Shown: one piece after another, positions 23,901 through 34,783 of the stretch | Position numbering within the stretch: the stretch's first letter is position 1 | Layout: each line of letters begins with the position of its first letter | Assembly: GCA_027563935.2 (NCBI GenBank) | Contig: CM050449.1 | Span: 78,089,178 to 78,153,177, forward strand | Reading direction: 5' to 3' | DNA from: Costus lasius | Lineage: Eukaryota > Streptophyta > Magnoliopsida > Zingiberales > Costaceae | DNA length: 64,000 nucleotides | Made by a program: the position numbers and the translations under genes | The notes under the pieces: generated by a model | What the model saw: the letters and a program-made list of their open reading frames with translations, nothing else | What the model was told of the DNA's origin: nothing | Database searches by the model: none

Positions 23901-24861
23901 GTGCCCCGTTTCCAACTCGTAGGTCCATCTCATGCTGTCCCACCTGTCTTCTTCTCTTGAGTTCCTGTACATTTGAACAAATGTGAACTCCACATGCAGT
24001 GTCCAACACCCATGAAATAGAAGAAGATGAAACCATGACTTCCGTCACATAAATACCTGAGCCAGAAGCAAAGCTTCCCCTCTTGTCTCCTTGGAGCGCT
24101 TTACAGTCCTTTTTCCAGTGACCCAGCTGGCCACAGTGGAAACATCTGTATTCCTTTGAACGCTTAACTTTTTGCTTCAGAGCCTTGCTGTAACTCTTGA
24201 CAGGGGCCTTGCCCTTCTTCCCCTTCTTCTTGTTCCTAGAAGGAACCATTAAGACAGAGGTTGAAGGCTTTCCCTTCAGAGTTTCCTCAGTAGTCAAGAG
24301 CATATTCAGCAGCTCTGCCGGAGTACAATCGATTTTGTTCATATTAAAGTTAATGATGAACGCATCGAAAGAGGGCGGGAGAGACTGCAGAATAATGTCT
24401 ACAGCAAGCTCATGGTTGATGGTATGCCCCAGTTTCTCTAGAGCCTCCTTATGCCCAATCATCTTGAGCACGTGAGCTCCCACTGGGCTCCCTTCAGCCA
24501 GTTTGCTCTGAAAGAACAGCTTTGTCAGATTATAGCGTTCTGTCCTCGCCTGTGCAGCATACAGCATCTTGAGGTTTGCTATCATGTCTATTGCAGACAT
24601 ATCCTCATGCTGACGCTGCAGCGGTGGCGTCATAGACGCTAGCATCAGGCAAGCGACATCAATGCTATCATTGACGTGCTTTTCATAAGCTTCCCGAACC
24701 GCCCTTGCGGCGTTCGGAGCGGGCTGAGGCGGTATCGCCGTCTCGAGGACATACAGTTTCCTCTCTGCCTTAAGAACAATCTTAAGGTGTCCGAACTAGT
24801 CTGAGAAGTTTGGCCCAGCAAACTTCTCTCTTTCCAGCAGGGATCACACATTGAAGCTCAT
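20977..24861 (-). pseudogene. copia A2 gag-pol polyprotein, one frame with four premature stops
   Basis: A single frame of 1294 codons with the same domain order as A1. Visible are the CCHC knuckle CFHCGQLGHWKKDC, the protease WVLDTACGV, the integrase HSRLGHINKKR with HSDVCGPF and NGVSERRNRT, the RT block VAKGFKQ and catalytic YVDDILIIGND (near residue 967), and RNase H YTDASFQSDQDD (near 1140) ending DPLTKPLAQ. Premature stops are at 24844-24846 (codon 6, CGA to TGA relative to A1), 24796-24798 (codon 22, TGG to TAG), 23215-23217 (integrase, GAA to TAA, beside the second catalytic Asp) and 22615-22617 (linker, CGA to TGA). RT and RNase H downstream are uninterrupted for 504 codons. It cannot make its own full polyprotein. 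Confidence 0.93.
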
Positions 24862-26660
24862 GGTGTTCGTTGCTGCAGGAATCTACAACAATGCAAGAAC
24901 AGCAAGGTCAGTATCAATGTAAAGAATCAATTCAGGACTTAAGAATGATTCTTTTTCTCACTATTTTATCTGGCTGAAAAATCAAGCAAAACAGCCCGAA
25001 AGAGTAGAACTCTTTTAGTGAGATGGGATCCAGATTTCATACTTGGTCTCCGCGTCCCGCTCAGGCGAGATAAGATGCACAGAGAGTACAAGCACTAATT
25101 TCTGGTAGGCTGTCCTAGCCAATCGCCAACCCGTGCGATTCCCCTTCATCTGGGCAATCCAGCAGACTGTGCCAACTGAGTTGGTACAACACAATCTCTG
25201 ACCCCACAGATGGCTGCCTCCATGCGCTACCATATGCGCCACATATGTAGTCTACATGGTCAAGCTAACCCGACCTACTCCCTGGACCACCACGTGCTAT
25301 GCTGAGCAACGAGAAGCGATAAATCCCTTCTCTGTAACACGCAGGTGTAATCCCGCACCGTCTGAAGATAGATGGACGTGCCCACTGAGTGGGTACAACA
25401 CGGCTCCAACGATAGTCAGAACAGTGAGGTTTCGCGTCAGAAGGCATACGAGCTTGATATTTTAGTGTTGGATTTTAACGGTCTTTTATCTTCTTCACTA
25501 TCATGCAATTCCTATGGTGATAGCAGAAGATAAATAAATCATGCTGTTCTACTTATTTAAACAATAAAAGAAAGCATGGATCTTATGTGGTAAAAGCCCA
25601 TAGCCTAAGTAAGACCTTAATTAACTTAAGTCTTCACTTGCTTTTCTTCATGGGTCTTTTGCTGCTCATCTGGCCCAACCCAGGGCCCAAGCGCCATCTG
25701 CAGCTCAGGTGCGCCTACTAGGGAAAATGCGCCTGGTCCCAGAGTCGAACCCTGGACCTCCCACCTGGTCAAGCCACTGCTGCATGCACCTCTGCCAAGT
25801 GTGCTCTGTGCTCTTGTTTGATTAACTTACAAATTAATCTATCTAGACAAGATTGACACGCAGGTCAATTACACTTTATAAATTAAATATAATGTGATAC
25901 GCAGATCACAATAATTAATTTACAACTTTCATTTTCAGGCACGCAGGCCCCAGCACAGCACACATTTAACATGGGCAGCCCACATAAGAATAAATAAACA
26001 AACATAGGCATCAATCAACATGTGATCCAATCATGAAAATTAAATTTTGAAAACCCCATAGGCATCAATTTTAATTTCCTTATTTGCCCTACAACCTTAC
26101 AACGGTCCATTACTAGGGATCCACTCATCCAACCTAGTCAGATCCACTGCCCTTGCATGCACCAAGTCCTAACTGACTTGAGTCGACCAAAAGGTCAACC
26201 ATGCATGCGCCAGGGCCGAACAACCCTCATGAGATCTGGCAAGCGGGTGTGACCCCGGGCCTAACTCATGTGTGTTCACTAGTCATCTCAATCAGACATT
26301 GCTACACGCCTGTCTGCAGTCGACCTATAGCCACCAGGTGCTATCGCACAGGTGCTATCTGGTCAACCCATCAAGGCTGTCAGATGGTCTGATCAGACTG
26401 TCTGGATCTATCCTAGGGGATGACTTCAACCCTAATAACCCGTCTAAGGGTTTAATGCAGGGCCTTAGATCTATAATGAGTCGCGCAAGTATCATAAGTT
26501 TTTGAGAAAACATAATATGCGCCAACAAGAAAACATGCGCCTAGGAGAAACAAAAACATCTCTAACAAGCATGTAAAAATCGCCTATCACAACTAGCGCA
26601 TGTAACATATAGATCATTGCATAGGATCACAAAGAAAGCAAACATATTAGCATGCAATAA
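24862..26660 (-). other. long untranslated leader of copia A2
   Basis: About 1.8 kb, closely matching the A1 leader. It holds the two hairpins (25168-25188 and 25378-25396) and the tRNA-like B-box region near 25740-25760. No convincing ORF. Confidence 0.7.
25168..25396 (-). promoter_or_regulatory. pair of related leader hairpins in A2
   Basis: Stems TGTGCCAAC/GTTGGTACA (25168-25188) and GTGCCCAC/GTGGGTAC (25378-25396), both with loop TGA in plus orientation, as in A1. Confidence 0.5.
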
Positions 26661-26676
26661 CCTGGCTCTGATACCA
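26661..26676 (-). other. primer binding site of A2 (initiator tRNA-Met)
   Basis: TGGTATCAGAGCCAGG on the minus strand, two bases from the 5' LTR. It contains the exact standard site TGGTATCAGAGC. Confidence 0.9.
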
Positions 26677-26678
26677 AT

Positions 26679-28379
26679 TGAAAGTCCCCTAGAACAAGGG
26701 GGGGGGGGGGCGAAACCCTAATAGGAGGCGCAACAAAACCTCTAGCGGAATCTAGGGTTTCTAACAGGATCGCATAGCATGTAATATCTTCAACTTTCAA
26801 TGAGAAGGGATTCTTACCATTGCCATCGCTTAGATGGTGTCTTGGAAGGAAAGGCGCAAATGCTCCTTCTCCTAAGGTGACGCACACAATTGATGTCGCC
26901 TACTCTTCTCTTGGTGCTCCTTGTGCTAGCAAGGTTCCAAGAAGTCGTTGTCGAATGGAAGGGGAGAGAATCCTTTGCTTGGCGATTACTTCCTTCTCCT
27001 TTTTCGTCAACCTCTTCACCACATGAGAGTGCAAGCCGAATACTCAAGTTTTTGACGAGAGATGAGGAGAGACGAGAGATGAGGAGAGTCTTAGGCGTGA
27101 ACGTGAGGCGTTCCCACGTTTAGAAGTCATGGCTTCTAAATTTAGTAAACCCCAAGCGTTCATGCGACCATGGGTTCACCCCATGCGCAAACTCCTCTTA
27201 GATTGAACCATGCGCTCATCCAATGAGCTGGTTCAAATCGATTTGGTTTAATAACCAAATAAACCAAGCAATCAGTCCAGACCACAATAAACCCTAAGGC
27301 TCTTGATCTGACCGTCGATCTCTTGATGCTCCTGATCTCACCGATCTAGCATCCAATCTCTCGATCGAGGCTTACCGATCTCAAGCCCTAATCAATCAAA
27401 CATGATCAGACCAGATCTCACTTACAATCAGAGATTAAATCCCTTTAAACTGAACCTGAACAATTCAGTCCACATGATCTGACTTAAGTAAGCCATATCA
27501 TCAAATTGTGCGACCCTGAGGGTTTCCTTTAAATGTCGGTAACGACAACTCACGTTATCACGATCAGTGAGGGGTATCTAGCAACACATCACTGTCTCCC
27601 GATATAAAGGAAAGAGTCTTCCAAGACTACACCCAAACCACAGCACAAGTGTGAATCCAATTCACCAGGCATGCAAATATCCTTTGCCACTGGATGTTCT
27701 TATTGGACAAGCGTGTCAAGCTTGTAGCTCCAATATGATGAGCATGATTAGATCAGATGAACATAGTCACCTGGGTATGGCCATACTCTTTTCTCAATCA
27801 TCTCATCCAGGGGGCCCCTTTAGAACATCACACTCCTTAAACAAGGAGACGGCAATCCTATGTCTATCACTAGTGCCCTAACCTGACTCAAGCTCACCAT
27901 CCAAGATAGTCTATAACCATTATGTTTCAAATGATATTGAACTACCTCAAAACAATGACAATCATCATTTAGAAAACACAAGTGATCTCAAGTCAGAGGA
28001 AATGTGCCACTTGTCGCAATCAAGGATTATTCACATTGTGACAAGCAATTGAATATCCTAGTAGGGTCTGTCCAGTACATCCAATGTACCCATGAGTCTA
28101 CATCTTATTCCATGCTCGAAGCATCCTATAAGATTAGAACACATATTAGTCTTAACCACATCAAGGCTGTCTCATGTTCACCAAGATATCTCGACTAAGG
28201 ACTTTACTGCATGTCAGCCTAGCTGAACAGCTTTGAGACATTATTCAGAAGTACACTTATTGCAGCAGACAATGTAACAAACTGAATAACAACCATGCCT
28301 TTATAAACATAAGAGTTTATACATGATACTGTTACAATCCCAAGGCCTCAAACATTAGCCTTAAGGGCATACCCCAACA
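26679..28379 (-). repeat. 5' LTR of copia A2
   Basis: 1701 bp. Compared with the 3' LTR it has 13 instead of 6 G in the run near 26698 and a second copy of a 17-bp unit (ACGAGAGATGAGGAGAG) near 27058-27091. These two changes explain the whole 24-bp length difference. Confidence 0.95.
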
Positions 28380-29466
28380 ATAATGAGCTAGCCCAAACTC
28401 CATTACATGGGTTGATTAAGCACTTGGATCCAATCCAATGCAACCCTAATTCAAATGTGACCAACCATGGTCAAATACGGGTCAACCTGCCAAAAATGAA
28501 GTTTGGCTCCAATAATATTCTTCCATCTCATCAGGCCCATTGGCGCTGATGAAATCTCCCAATAAGATCCGAGTTATCCAATAACTCGATCATAAGGCTT
28601 CCCGATCAATACGAGAACTCAAGTATCAAGGTGTGCGACCCTGTAGGTTCCTCTGACGCTGGCAGTGCTGACCAAAGGTCACCACAAGCAGTGAGTGGCA
28701 CCTAGCAGTGCATCGCTGCTACCCAGGTCATTGGAATGGATATCGACATCGACATCCCCATCATCGAAACTAGGTACAGATGCATTACAGTCTCTTTGCC
28801 GAACTGATATCCGATTGGACAAGTGTGTCACCACTTGTTTTCACCCAATCACATGGCTATGACTAAATCAGGTTCTTACCTGGGTATGGCCATACACTTT
28901 CAGTCATAGAACCATAGAGGAGCTCCATGGATATCAAGCTTCCCAAAGGAAGGGGCAAATCCTATGTCTGTCCATTGACCTTCTCATATGGGTCGTGACA
29001 CGCTCAATGACAACCTTTATGACCTTCCAACTACGGCAAGGTGTTAGGTTGCATCAAAGCAAGTCTCTAACCATATAGAATGATCAATGACCTCAAGTCA
29101 AGGGATCAATGCATCTCCTGTCACTTATGAGGATAACTCATGACACCAAGTCATAGCCTCATAGCGGGTCTATCCAGTATATCCTCCCATAATATACCCA
29201 TGTGTCTGCGTTAGCACCCCGTGCCTAACCAGCCCACATACCAGTTTTACAAGTACCATAGTTGTCCCATATCTACTAAGGTACATTGACTGGGGATGAT
29301 TATTTGAGCACAGATCCAATCTGTCTCCAGGGACATTATCATGTAAGTACACAATCGCAGGTGTAGACAGACAATGATAACGACAATGCCAGAATGATAT
29401 ATAAATATCAATGTCAAGTAGTACATAAGTTGACCAAAGCTAGGTCCTAGGGCATATACCCCAACA
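28380..29466 (-). repeat. solo LTR of copia family B (B3), right segment
   Basis: Continuation of 18385-19279 beyond A2, ending ATACCCCAACA at 29466. It is followed at once by Athila env-like sequence AGGAGCACAGGG, which also stands left of the B3 start (18373-18384). That places this as a solo LTR inside the env-like ORF. Confidence 0.88.
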
Positions 29467-29609
29467 AGGAGCACAGGGCTCAGATGGACATCTCCTCCGA
29501 CAGCGTTTTTCCTTCAGATGAGGAGGTTGAGCCGGATTATAGTGCGCGTGGGAAGAAGAAGAGCTCGAGCTCGAGAGTTTCTGGCTCCCGCTCGCGCAAA
29601 AAGAAGTAG
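29467..29609 (+). pseudogene. Athila env-like ORF, C-terminal part after B3
   Basis: Resumes the env-like frame: after the duplicated EEHR codons it reads AQMDISSDSVFPSDEEVEPD and then a Lys/Ser/Arg-rich tail (GKKKSSSSRVSGSRSRKKK), ending at TAG 29607-29609. The acidic then basic tail suits a nucleic-acid binding or nuclear-targeting end better than a retroviral envelope tail. No stop is seen, so the ORF was intact until B3 inserted. Confidence 0.75.
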
Positions 29610-29671
29610 CTGCCCCCGGATATCTGTTTCAGCATCCACTCCTCTCACATCATGGTATTGCATAGAGGACT

Positions 29672-29950
29672 ATGCAAAATTTTAGAGTGGGTGAGCTTTC
29701 TATATTCCGATTTCTATTTTCTTGCTTCATGTGGCTATTTGACTGTGTTCTCTTGACCTTGCTATGTTTGGATGGATACTTTTATTCTGTGATGGATATT
29801 ATGTGGCATTGTATCTTATATGCCATCATATTTGTGGGCCTAGTCCACATCTTCAGGCTCCACTCTATGACAGTTATGTATGACACTTTGTACTTTACTT
29901 TCATGCTTATATCAGTACTTTGCTATGATGATTGTGATTTCATGCTGTGA
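29672..29950 (+). other. small hydrophobic ORF of unknown status, 92 residues
   Basis: ATG at 29672, stop at 29948-29950. The product is rich in Phe, Leu, Ile, Cys and Met with about three stretches long enough to span a membrane (FRFLFSCFMWLFDCVLLTLL and others). It starts 62 bp after the env-like stop. A membrane partner for the env-like protein is conceivable, but AT-rich T-biased DNA gives such frames by chance. No family was recognised. Confidence 0.25.
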
Positions 29951-30350
29951 AAATCTTGAATGATGTTATGATGCTTATTATTCATGAATTCATGCGTCTA
30001 TCATGAGATTTGTCCTATGAAAGCTATTTCAAAATTTTTAAAGTTGAATACTTGATTGGTTGAGAATAATCAAAGAATTAAGTCTGGAGTATACCTCCTT
30101 GTTAGAAATACTGTTTGACCATATCCATATGTTCTATGATTTAGAAATTTTGTGATTTGGATTGATTTTGAGATGTTCATTAGTGGGTCAAACATTTATA
30201 TGATTGTTGAATCAACTTGAGCTTGCAACTTACATGAGAATCATATTGAGATACACATTTACTTAGTTATTATTTGAATTCCTCTCTGTTGTTGGGGAAA
30301 CACTTCATTTGTTAGAAAGGATATGTTATAAAAAAAAATCATCACCCTTA

Positions 30351-30502
30351 GATTCCTCTACTTGGCACTGCGCAAAATTGGCAGTGGTACTGAAGGATGT
30401 GAGTTGAAATCTAAGGGATGTGAAGTGAAATCAATAAAAAGACTCCTCTACTTGGCATTGCGAAAAATTGGCAATGGTACCTAAGGTTATGAGTTGAAGT
30501 CT
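30351..30502. repeat. direct repeats of about 62 bp, period 90
   Basis: Two copies of CCTCTACTTGGCAYTGCG...AAAATTGGCARTGGTAC at 30351-30412 and 30441-30502, within the Athila 3' non-coding region. Confidence 0.8.
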
Positions 30503-30843
30503 AATGCAATAATCAGTATATCATACTCCACATAAAACATTTGAGTTAACCCAACGATTTGATTTGGAAATACTAGAATTGCATGAGTGTGGTGTGTAGG
30601 CTTGGTTGAATCCTATGTTCGCTGCTTACTAGGTTGTTTGGCATCTAGCTATTGTGGGATCAAACTGTTGAACACTTAAAAAAACCATTTACTTGATTTC
30701 TCCTGATTAGATCATGGATTGCTATTAAATGTTTTTCTAACTTAGATGTATCCCTTGATACAAAAGATTGTTCTTATACCTATCATGTACTTCATCTTAT
30801 TTTATTGCTTGAGGACAAGCAAAGATTTAAGTCTGGAGTATTT

Positions 30844-32336
30844 TGATGCATCACATTTTGGTAGTGATTTTCATAGTTATTTCATGCTAAATCTAGGCTT
30901 ATTTTAACACTTTTATACTCATTATAGCCTTATTTCCTTCATATCATCGGAATCTTCACTTTTTGGCACTTTTATTGAATTTTAGGTAAAAACGCCCTTT
31001 TTTCGACATATTTTAAAGATTCTGAGGCCGCGGGATGATTTCTTGTGTGGAAAACAAGCTGCCCATCAAATTTGGGCTTATTTGGAGTTAGCTTGACAAT
31101 CACGGCCAGGTGAACCCCACGGGGTTCACCATCCCAGTCGCCAACCTGCGTATCTCACAGAGAGCATCACGGCCGGGTGAACCCACCAGAATTCCATTTG
31201 GCCAAAAAACTGTCCATAACACATCATGGCCAGGTAAACCCGGCGGGGTTCACCGCGCTTCTTTCAGCCGAACCCTCAGAAGACATCACAGCCAGGTGAA
31301 TCTGGCGGGGTTCAACGCGATTCTAACCCAGGCTCGCGAGCGACCCGACCCACACTCGATTTTCCTTCGATTTCTCACCCGTTCGGAGTCCAAATTTGGC
31401 AAGTAAGGTGTCAATGGAAAGCTCTTTCAGAGGTGAACGCATAGGATATAAAAGCCCCAATTTTCTTACCCTAATCATCGAGCATTCATGCAAAGAACGG
31501 ATGCAGGCGGAAGAACACGGCAACAGAGGTGACTTTTGGAGATTTTCGGCGATTGAGATACACGATCATCACGATTTCTTCAGGATTCCTTTGGTTCATC
31601 GTCTCCTTCCCCTTAGTTTTGTTTTCATTTACTTTTCTTATCATTAAAAGAGAGATCTTGAGCGTTTCAATGATGATTGTAGCGTAAACCCTAATTCGGG
31701 GTTTGGTGGAAACCCTTTGATAATTTTAACTGCAAACTTTGTATCTATTTATGTTATTTGGTATAAATTTGTGAGCATATTTTACTTTGACGTATTTATT
31801 TTGTGATTTTATCTGGGCTGAATATTTTCACGTGTTAGCCGTTACGATTTATATCGAGAGAAGGATCGTAATGGTCGAAGCTCTGAGTAAAATTTGCGAG
31901 ACCTCGACACGAGAGTGCTTGGTCTTCGCTCGAGGATTTCATAGTCTGCCATAGAACTCATTGGGTTCGTCTTAGAACGATCCACCGCGAGAGTAGGAGG
32001 TCGGTCTAAAATGAACACTGGGTGTATCACTCGAGAGAGGGCACCTTGTACCCTAGGGTTAGACTCCTTGTGCAAAACCAATAAACCAAATAACTAATAT
32101 CTTTCTTGTGCGATTAAGATTATCATCATGGTGGAAGCCGTAGCCCTGAATTCTCTCTCATATCTTTTTTCTACCGACGTATTTGTTATTGCTTATTTAC
32201 GATTTCTGTTCTCAAACCCACGTTTCGATTCGCCTAGCTATTAGGACTCGGACTTTCTAGTACTCAACTTGCTCCCTGTGGGATTCGACATCTTTTGTAT
32301 TACTGCGACATATCCGTGCACTTGCGGAGCGTGTCA
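30844..32336 (+). repeat. 3' LTR of the Athila element
   Basis: 1493 bp, TGATGCATCA to GTGTCA. It is followed by the AGGTG duplication (32337-32341). It holds four palindromic units (31100-31318), the second reduced to half. A candidate TATA box lies at 31447-31453. Confidence 0.93.
31100..31318. repeat. palindromic units in the Athila 3' LTR
   Basis: Units near 31100-31130, 31165-31187 (left half only), 31222-31254 and 31284-31318. The last is absent from the 5' LTR. Confidence 0.82.
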
Positions 32337-32970
32337 AGGTGTAGAGTTAAGGTGAATCAAGTGGCATGAGGTGGCATTGGCATGCTCAACAATTGTAGGT
32401 GAACTTTTACCCATTATTTTCTTTTTTTCTTTTTTTTCTTTTCCTTCCTCATTAAATAAGATTACTCATTTCCCTTAGGTTTTCATCATTTATTATCCAA
32501 TATAGTAGTATCACATTTCAGAATGATTTTGTATGATAATATGAATTAATTCTCATACATCAATTATTTTTCTAAAACATGAAAAATGTAATAAAGACAT
32601 TTTTTTAGAATATTACAAGAGGTCTTGAGTTCAACTCTTGAAAAGCCCTTTAATAGAATTTTATAAAATAAAATAATTTTAACATTGAATAGAACATGAC
32701 TTTAAAAATGCATGGAGACGAAGGATAAGCTCCTTCTTTGCAACTATTTGGACTTTATAATATATTTTATTAGTTTTTGTTTTTATATAATGAATCTTAA
32801 TCAAATTAGGAATTGAAAACCATGATATGATTCTGCCTCAAATCTTCAATTAAAAACAATTAATCAAGTTAGAGTTATTATACCAAATGGCTTAATTGTT
32901 TTTTTTATAATTATATAATTAATCAACATTAAAATCGTCCGAACCTATATACTAATATACAAGAAGAGAT

Positions 32971-33041
32971 GATTCCATGGCCCATTGGACAAGGTGCTGG
33001 TCTATAAACTAGAGATTCTAGGTTTGATCCCTAGTGGAATT
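32971..33041 (+). pseudogene. decayed tRNA-Arg copy
   Basis: Paralog of the tRNA at 33247-33318. The acceptor halves GATTCCA/TGGAATT are still nearly paired, but the anticodon is ATA instead of ACG, the T loop is GTTTGATC, and one base is missing. It is probably a dead copy. Confidence 0.65.
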
Positions 33042-33246
33042 GTTGTAAAAATTCTTCATTGAAGAATATATATATATATCACAATTTCTAAAAGATCATT
33101 ATATTAACACCAACATTCATATACACAATTGAATAGAAAAAAGAATTAGAGATAGCATTTTATGTGGCTTAATTATTTATTTATAATTATATAATTAATC
33201 AACATTAAAATCATCCAAACCTATATACTAATATACAAGTAGATAT

Positions 33247-33318
33247 GATTCCATGGCCCAATGGATAAGGCATTGGTCTACGGAACTAGAGATTTTGGGT
33301 TCGATCCCCAATGGAATC
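33247..33318 (+). tRNA. tRNA-Arg (anticodon ACG), possibly functional
   Basis: 72 nt with the layout of plant tRNA-Arg(ACG). The acceptor arm GATTCCA pairs fully with TGGAATC. The D arm is GCCCAATGGATAAGGC, the anticodon loop CTACGGA, and the T arm TTGGG-TTCGATC-CCCAA pairs fully, carrying a B box GGTTCGATCCC. Compared with the usual plant sequence as known to me it carries several C/G to T/A changes, but two of these are compensated across the acceptor stem. The anticodon stem has two G:U-type pairs. No CCA and no intron. It could be a diverged but folding gene or a tRNA-derived pseudogene; no poly-T run lies in the first 15 bases downstream. Confidence 0.65.
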
Positions 33319-34000
33319 CTTAGGAAGGATAAAAATAAGCAAAATCATTTGTTTTCAATGCCCCTAAATCGGGCGAAAAGAGCAGCGGATGCAATGAATG
33401 ATTTTAATAAAATCTTTCTTATTTTCCTTTATATTTTCCTCACAAGTAAACAGAATGAAGGATTTTACTGACCACTTTCCTTTCCATCTAAATTTTCTTT
33501 TCTCTCAAGTTTCTCTTCCCTCTAAAAATTCATCCCTCCTAGTAAACATAATCTAAAAGATCATTACATCAACACCAATCTTCATCTACACAATTGAATA
33601 GAAAAACAAATTAGAGATAGCATTTTATGTGGCTATATGCATAGTACCCAAACCCAACCCGAGTACCCGTTTATCTAAACAGGATGGGTATAGGTTTAAT
33701 ACATATAACCAATGTCGAGTTTGGGTTTACATCTTTGGGTACCTGAACCCGATTATATATTAATTTAATTTAAAATAATTAATAAAACTTTAACTCATAT
33801 AAGTTAAACGCTAATCCTTTATTCCTTTACCCATGTCCCAGTAACCTGCCGCAACTTGCAACCCTTTTTCTTCCATTTGCAACCCTTCATCCGAATCATC
33901 CCTTCCCCTTTCCTCCCTAGTCCCACGAATAGATCTGACTCTCCCTTCTCTCCAACCCTAGTCGGCACCTCGCCAGCTGCTTCAACCTCCTCTAGCTGGA

Positions 34001-34391
34001 GTGTTTGGTTTTGCAACTTCTCGGTTCTAGCTAGAGAAGTTTTACTGTAGCTAGGAAGCAGGGATAGACTTGCTTATCCAGACCCTTTCCTGGCTTCTCC
34101 CTTTCCTCTTCCCTCTCCCACTACTAAATTTATTTTTAGCTTTTTAAATAATTATTTTAATTTTTATTTATTTATTTTAAATAAATTAAGTAGTGTAATC
34201 TATAATATTTTTACTATATTTTTTTAATTGTTACTAAAAAATTAACAATATAACTCATAATATTTTTAATAAATATTTTAATTATACTATACTAAAAATT
34301 GAGTCATATAATTTTTATCTTAATAATTTTTTAATTAAAAATTATTTATTATAAATAGAATAATCTAACTAAAAGTTGTGCATCCAAACAC
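34001..34391. mobile_element. MITE-like element with GTGTTTGG termini
   Basis: GTGTTTGGTTTTGCAACTT at 34001 and its inverse AAAGTTGTGCATCCAAACAC ending 34391 form imperfect terminal inverted repeats around about 350 bp of AT-rich DNA with no ORF. No clean target-site duplication was found, so the superfamily is left open. Confidence 0.45.
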
Positions 34392-34783
34392 CCTCTAAAC
34401 TTCTTTTGCCACTATCTTTTCAACCAATACTTCTTGAGCTACTAAAAGCTAGAAATAGAATAATCTCTAAATCTAGTGGTCTTCTGCTCTACAATCGAGC
34501 AGTCCTAGTCTTTAATAGTTCTAGGATCTCTACAGTTCGCAGTTTTGCACCCTTGGTGAGCTCTTCATTCTCCACTTCTCTACCCTCTTCCTCTCAATTT
34601 TTGACTATTACTTTGCATTTAGGTTTAGATATCTCTATTTACATATAATTTATTAATATTCTGTGTTTATGGAATGAAGGTTTGTGATTAATATATTTTT
34701 GGAATTATTAATATTAAATATGCTTTTTGACTATCTGATTAGATCTTATGATCCTATTCTTCTTTCCTGTATAATATTCACAC

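Larger units (their letters stand above)
19275..28384 (-). mobile_element. complete Ty1/copia retrotransposon, family A copy 2 (A2)
   Basis: Element 19280-28379 (9100 bp) on the minus strand, with perfect 5-bp duplication ATAAT at 19275-19279 and 28380-28384. The LTRs (1677 and 1701 bp) differ by only about six substitutions, a 17-bp tandem duplication and a G-run length change by eye, so the insertion is recent. The internal part has primer site, leader, gag-pol and polypurine tract, but the coding frame holds four nonsense codons. Confidence 0.96.
29610..30843 (+). other. Athila 3' non-coding region
   Basis: No recognised gene. It includes a 92-codon hydrophobic frame (29672-29950), a pair of 62-bp direct repeats (30351-30412 and 30441-30502), and the lineage-typical GAGGACAAGCAAAGATTTAAG and purine stretch just before the 3' LTR. 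Confidence 0.65.
9681..32341 (+). mobile_element. Athila-type Ty3/gypsy retrotransposon, internally deleted and nested with younger elements
   Basis: LTRs at 9686-11113 and 30844-32336 share TGATGCATCA...GTGTCA ends and are flanked by the perfect 5-bp duplication AGGTG (9681-9685 and 32337-32341). The primer binding site fits tRNA-Asp, as in Athila. Gag, protease, integrase C-terminus and the Athila env-like ORF lie in the expected order, and the sequence before the 3' LTR (GAGGACAAGCAAAGATTTAAG) is typical of this lineage. Reverse transcriptase, RNase H and the integrase catalytic core are missing. The two solo B LTRs and the whole A2 element inside it are later insertions. Confidence 0.93.
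32889..33640. repeat. tandem segmental duplication carrying tRNA-Arg
   Basis: Copy 1 runs from about 32889 to 33166 and copy 2 from about 33168 to 33640. Shared blocks include TAATTATATAATTAATCAAC, CCTATATACTAATATACAAG, the tRNA and, downstream, ACACAATTGAATAGAAAAA followed by TTAGAGATAGCATTTTATGT. Copy 2 is longer by about 190 bp just after the tRNA. Confidence 0.75.
32342..34000. other. AT-rich flank with a duplicated tRNA segment, no protein gene seen
   Basis: Mostly AT-rich. Contains the duplicated tRNA-Arg segment (about 32889-33640), a stretch of Gly-Thr-rich inverted repeats near 33645-33765 (ACCCAAACCCAACCCGAGTA and its partner), and pyrimidine-rich sequence around 33840-33990. Short open frames here carry no recognisable domain. 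Confidence 0.55.

Noticed and set aside
34376..34648. 90-codon frame near the MITE boundary
   Set aside because: Starts in the inverted repeat, low complexity, no domain.
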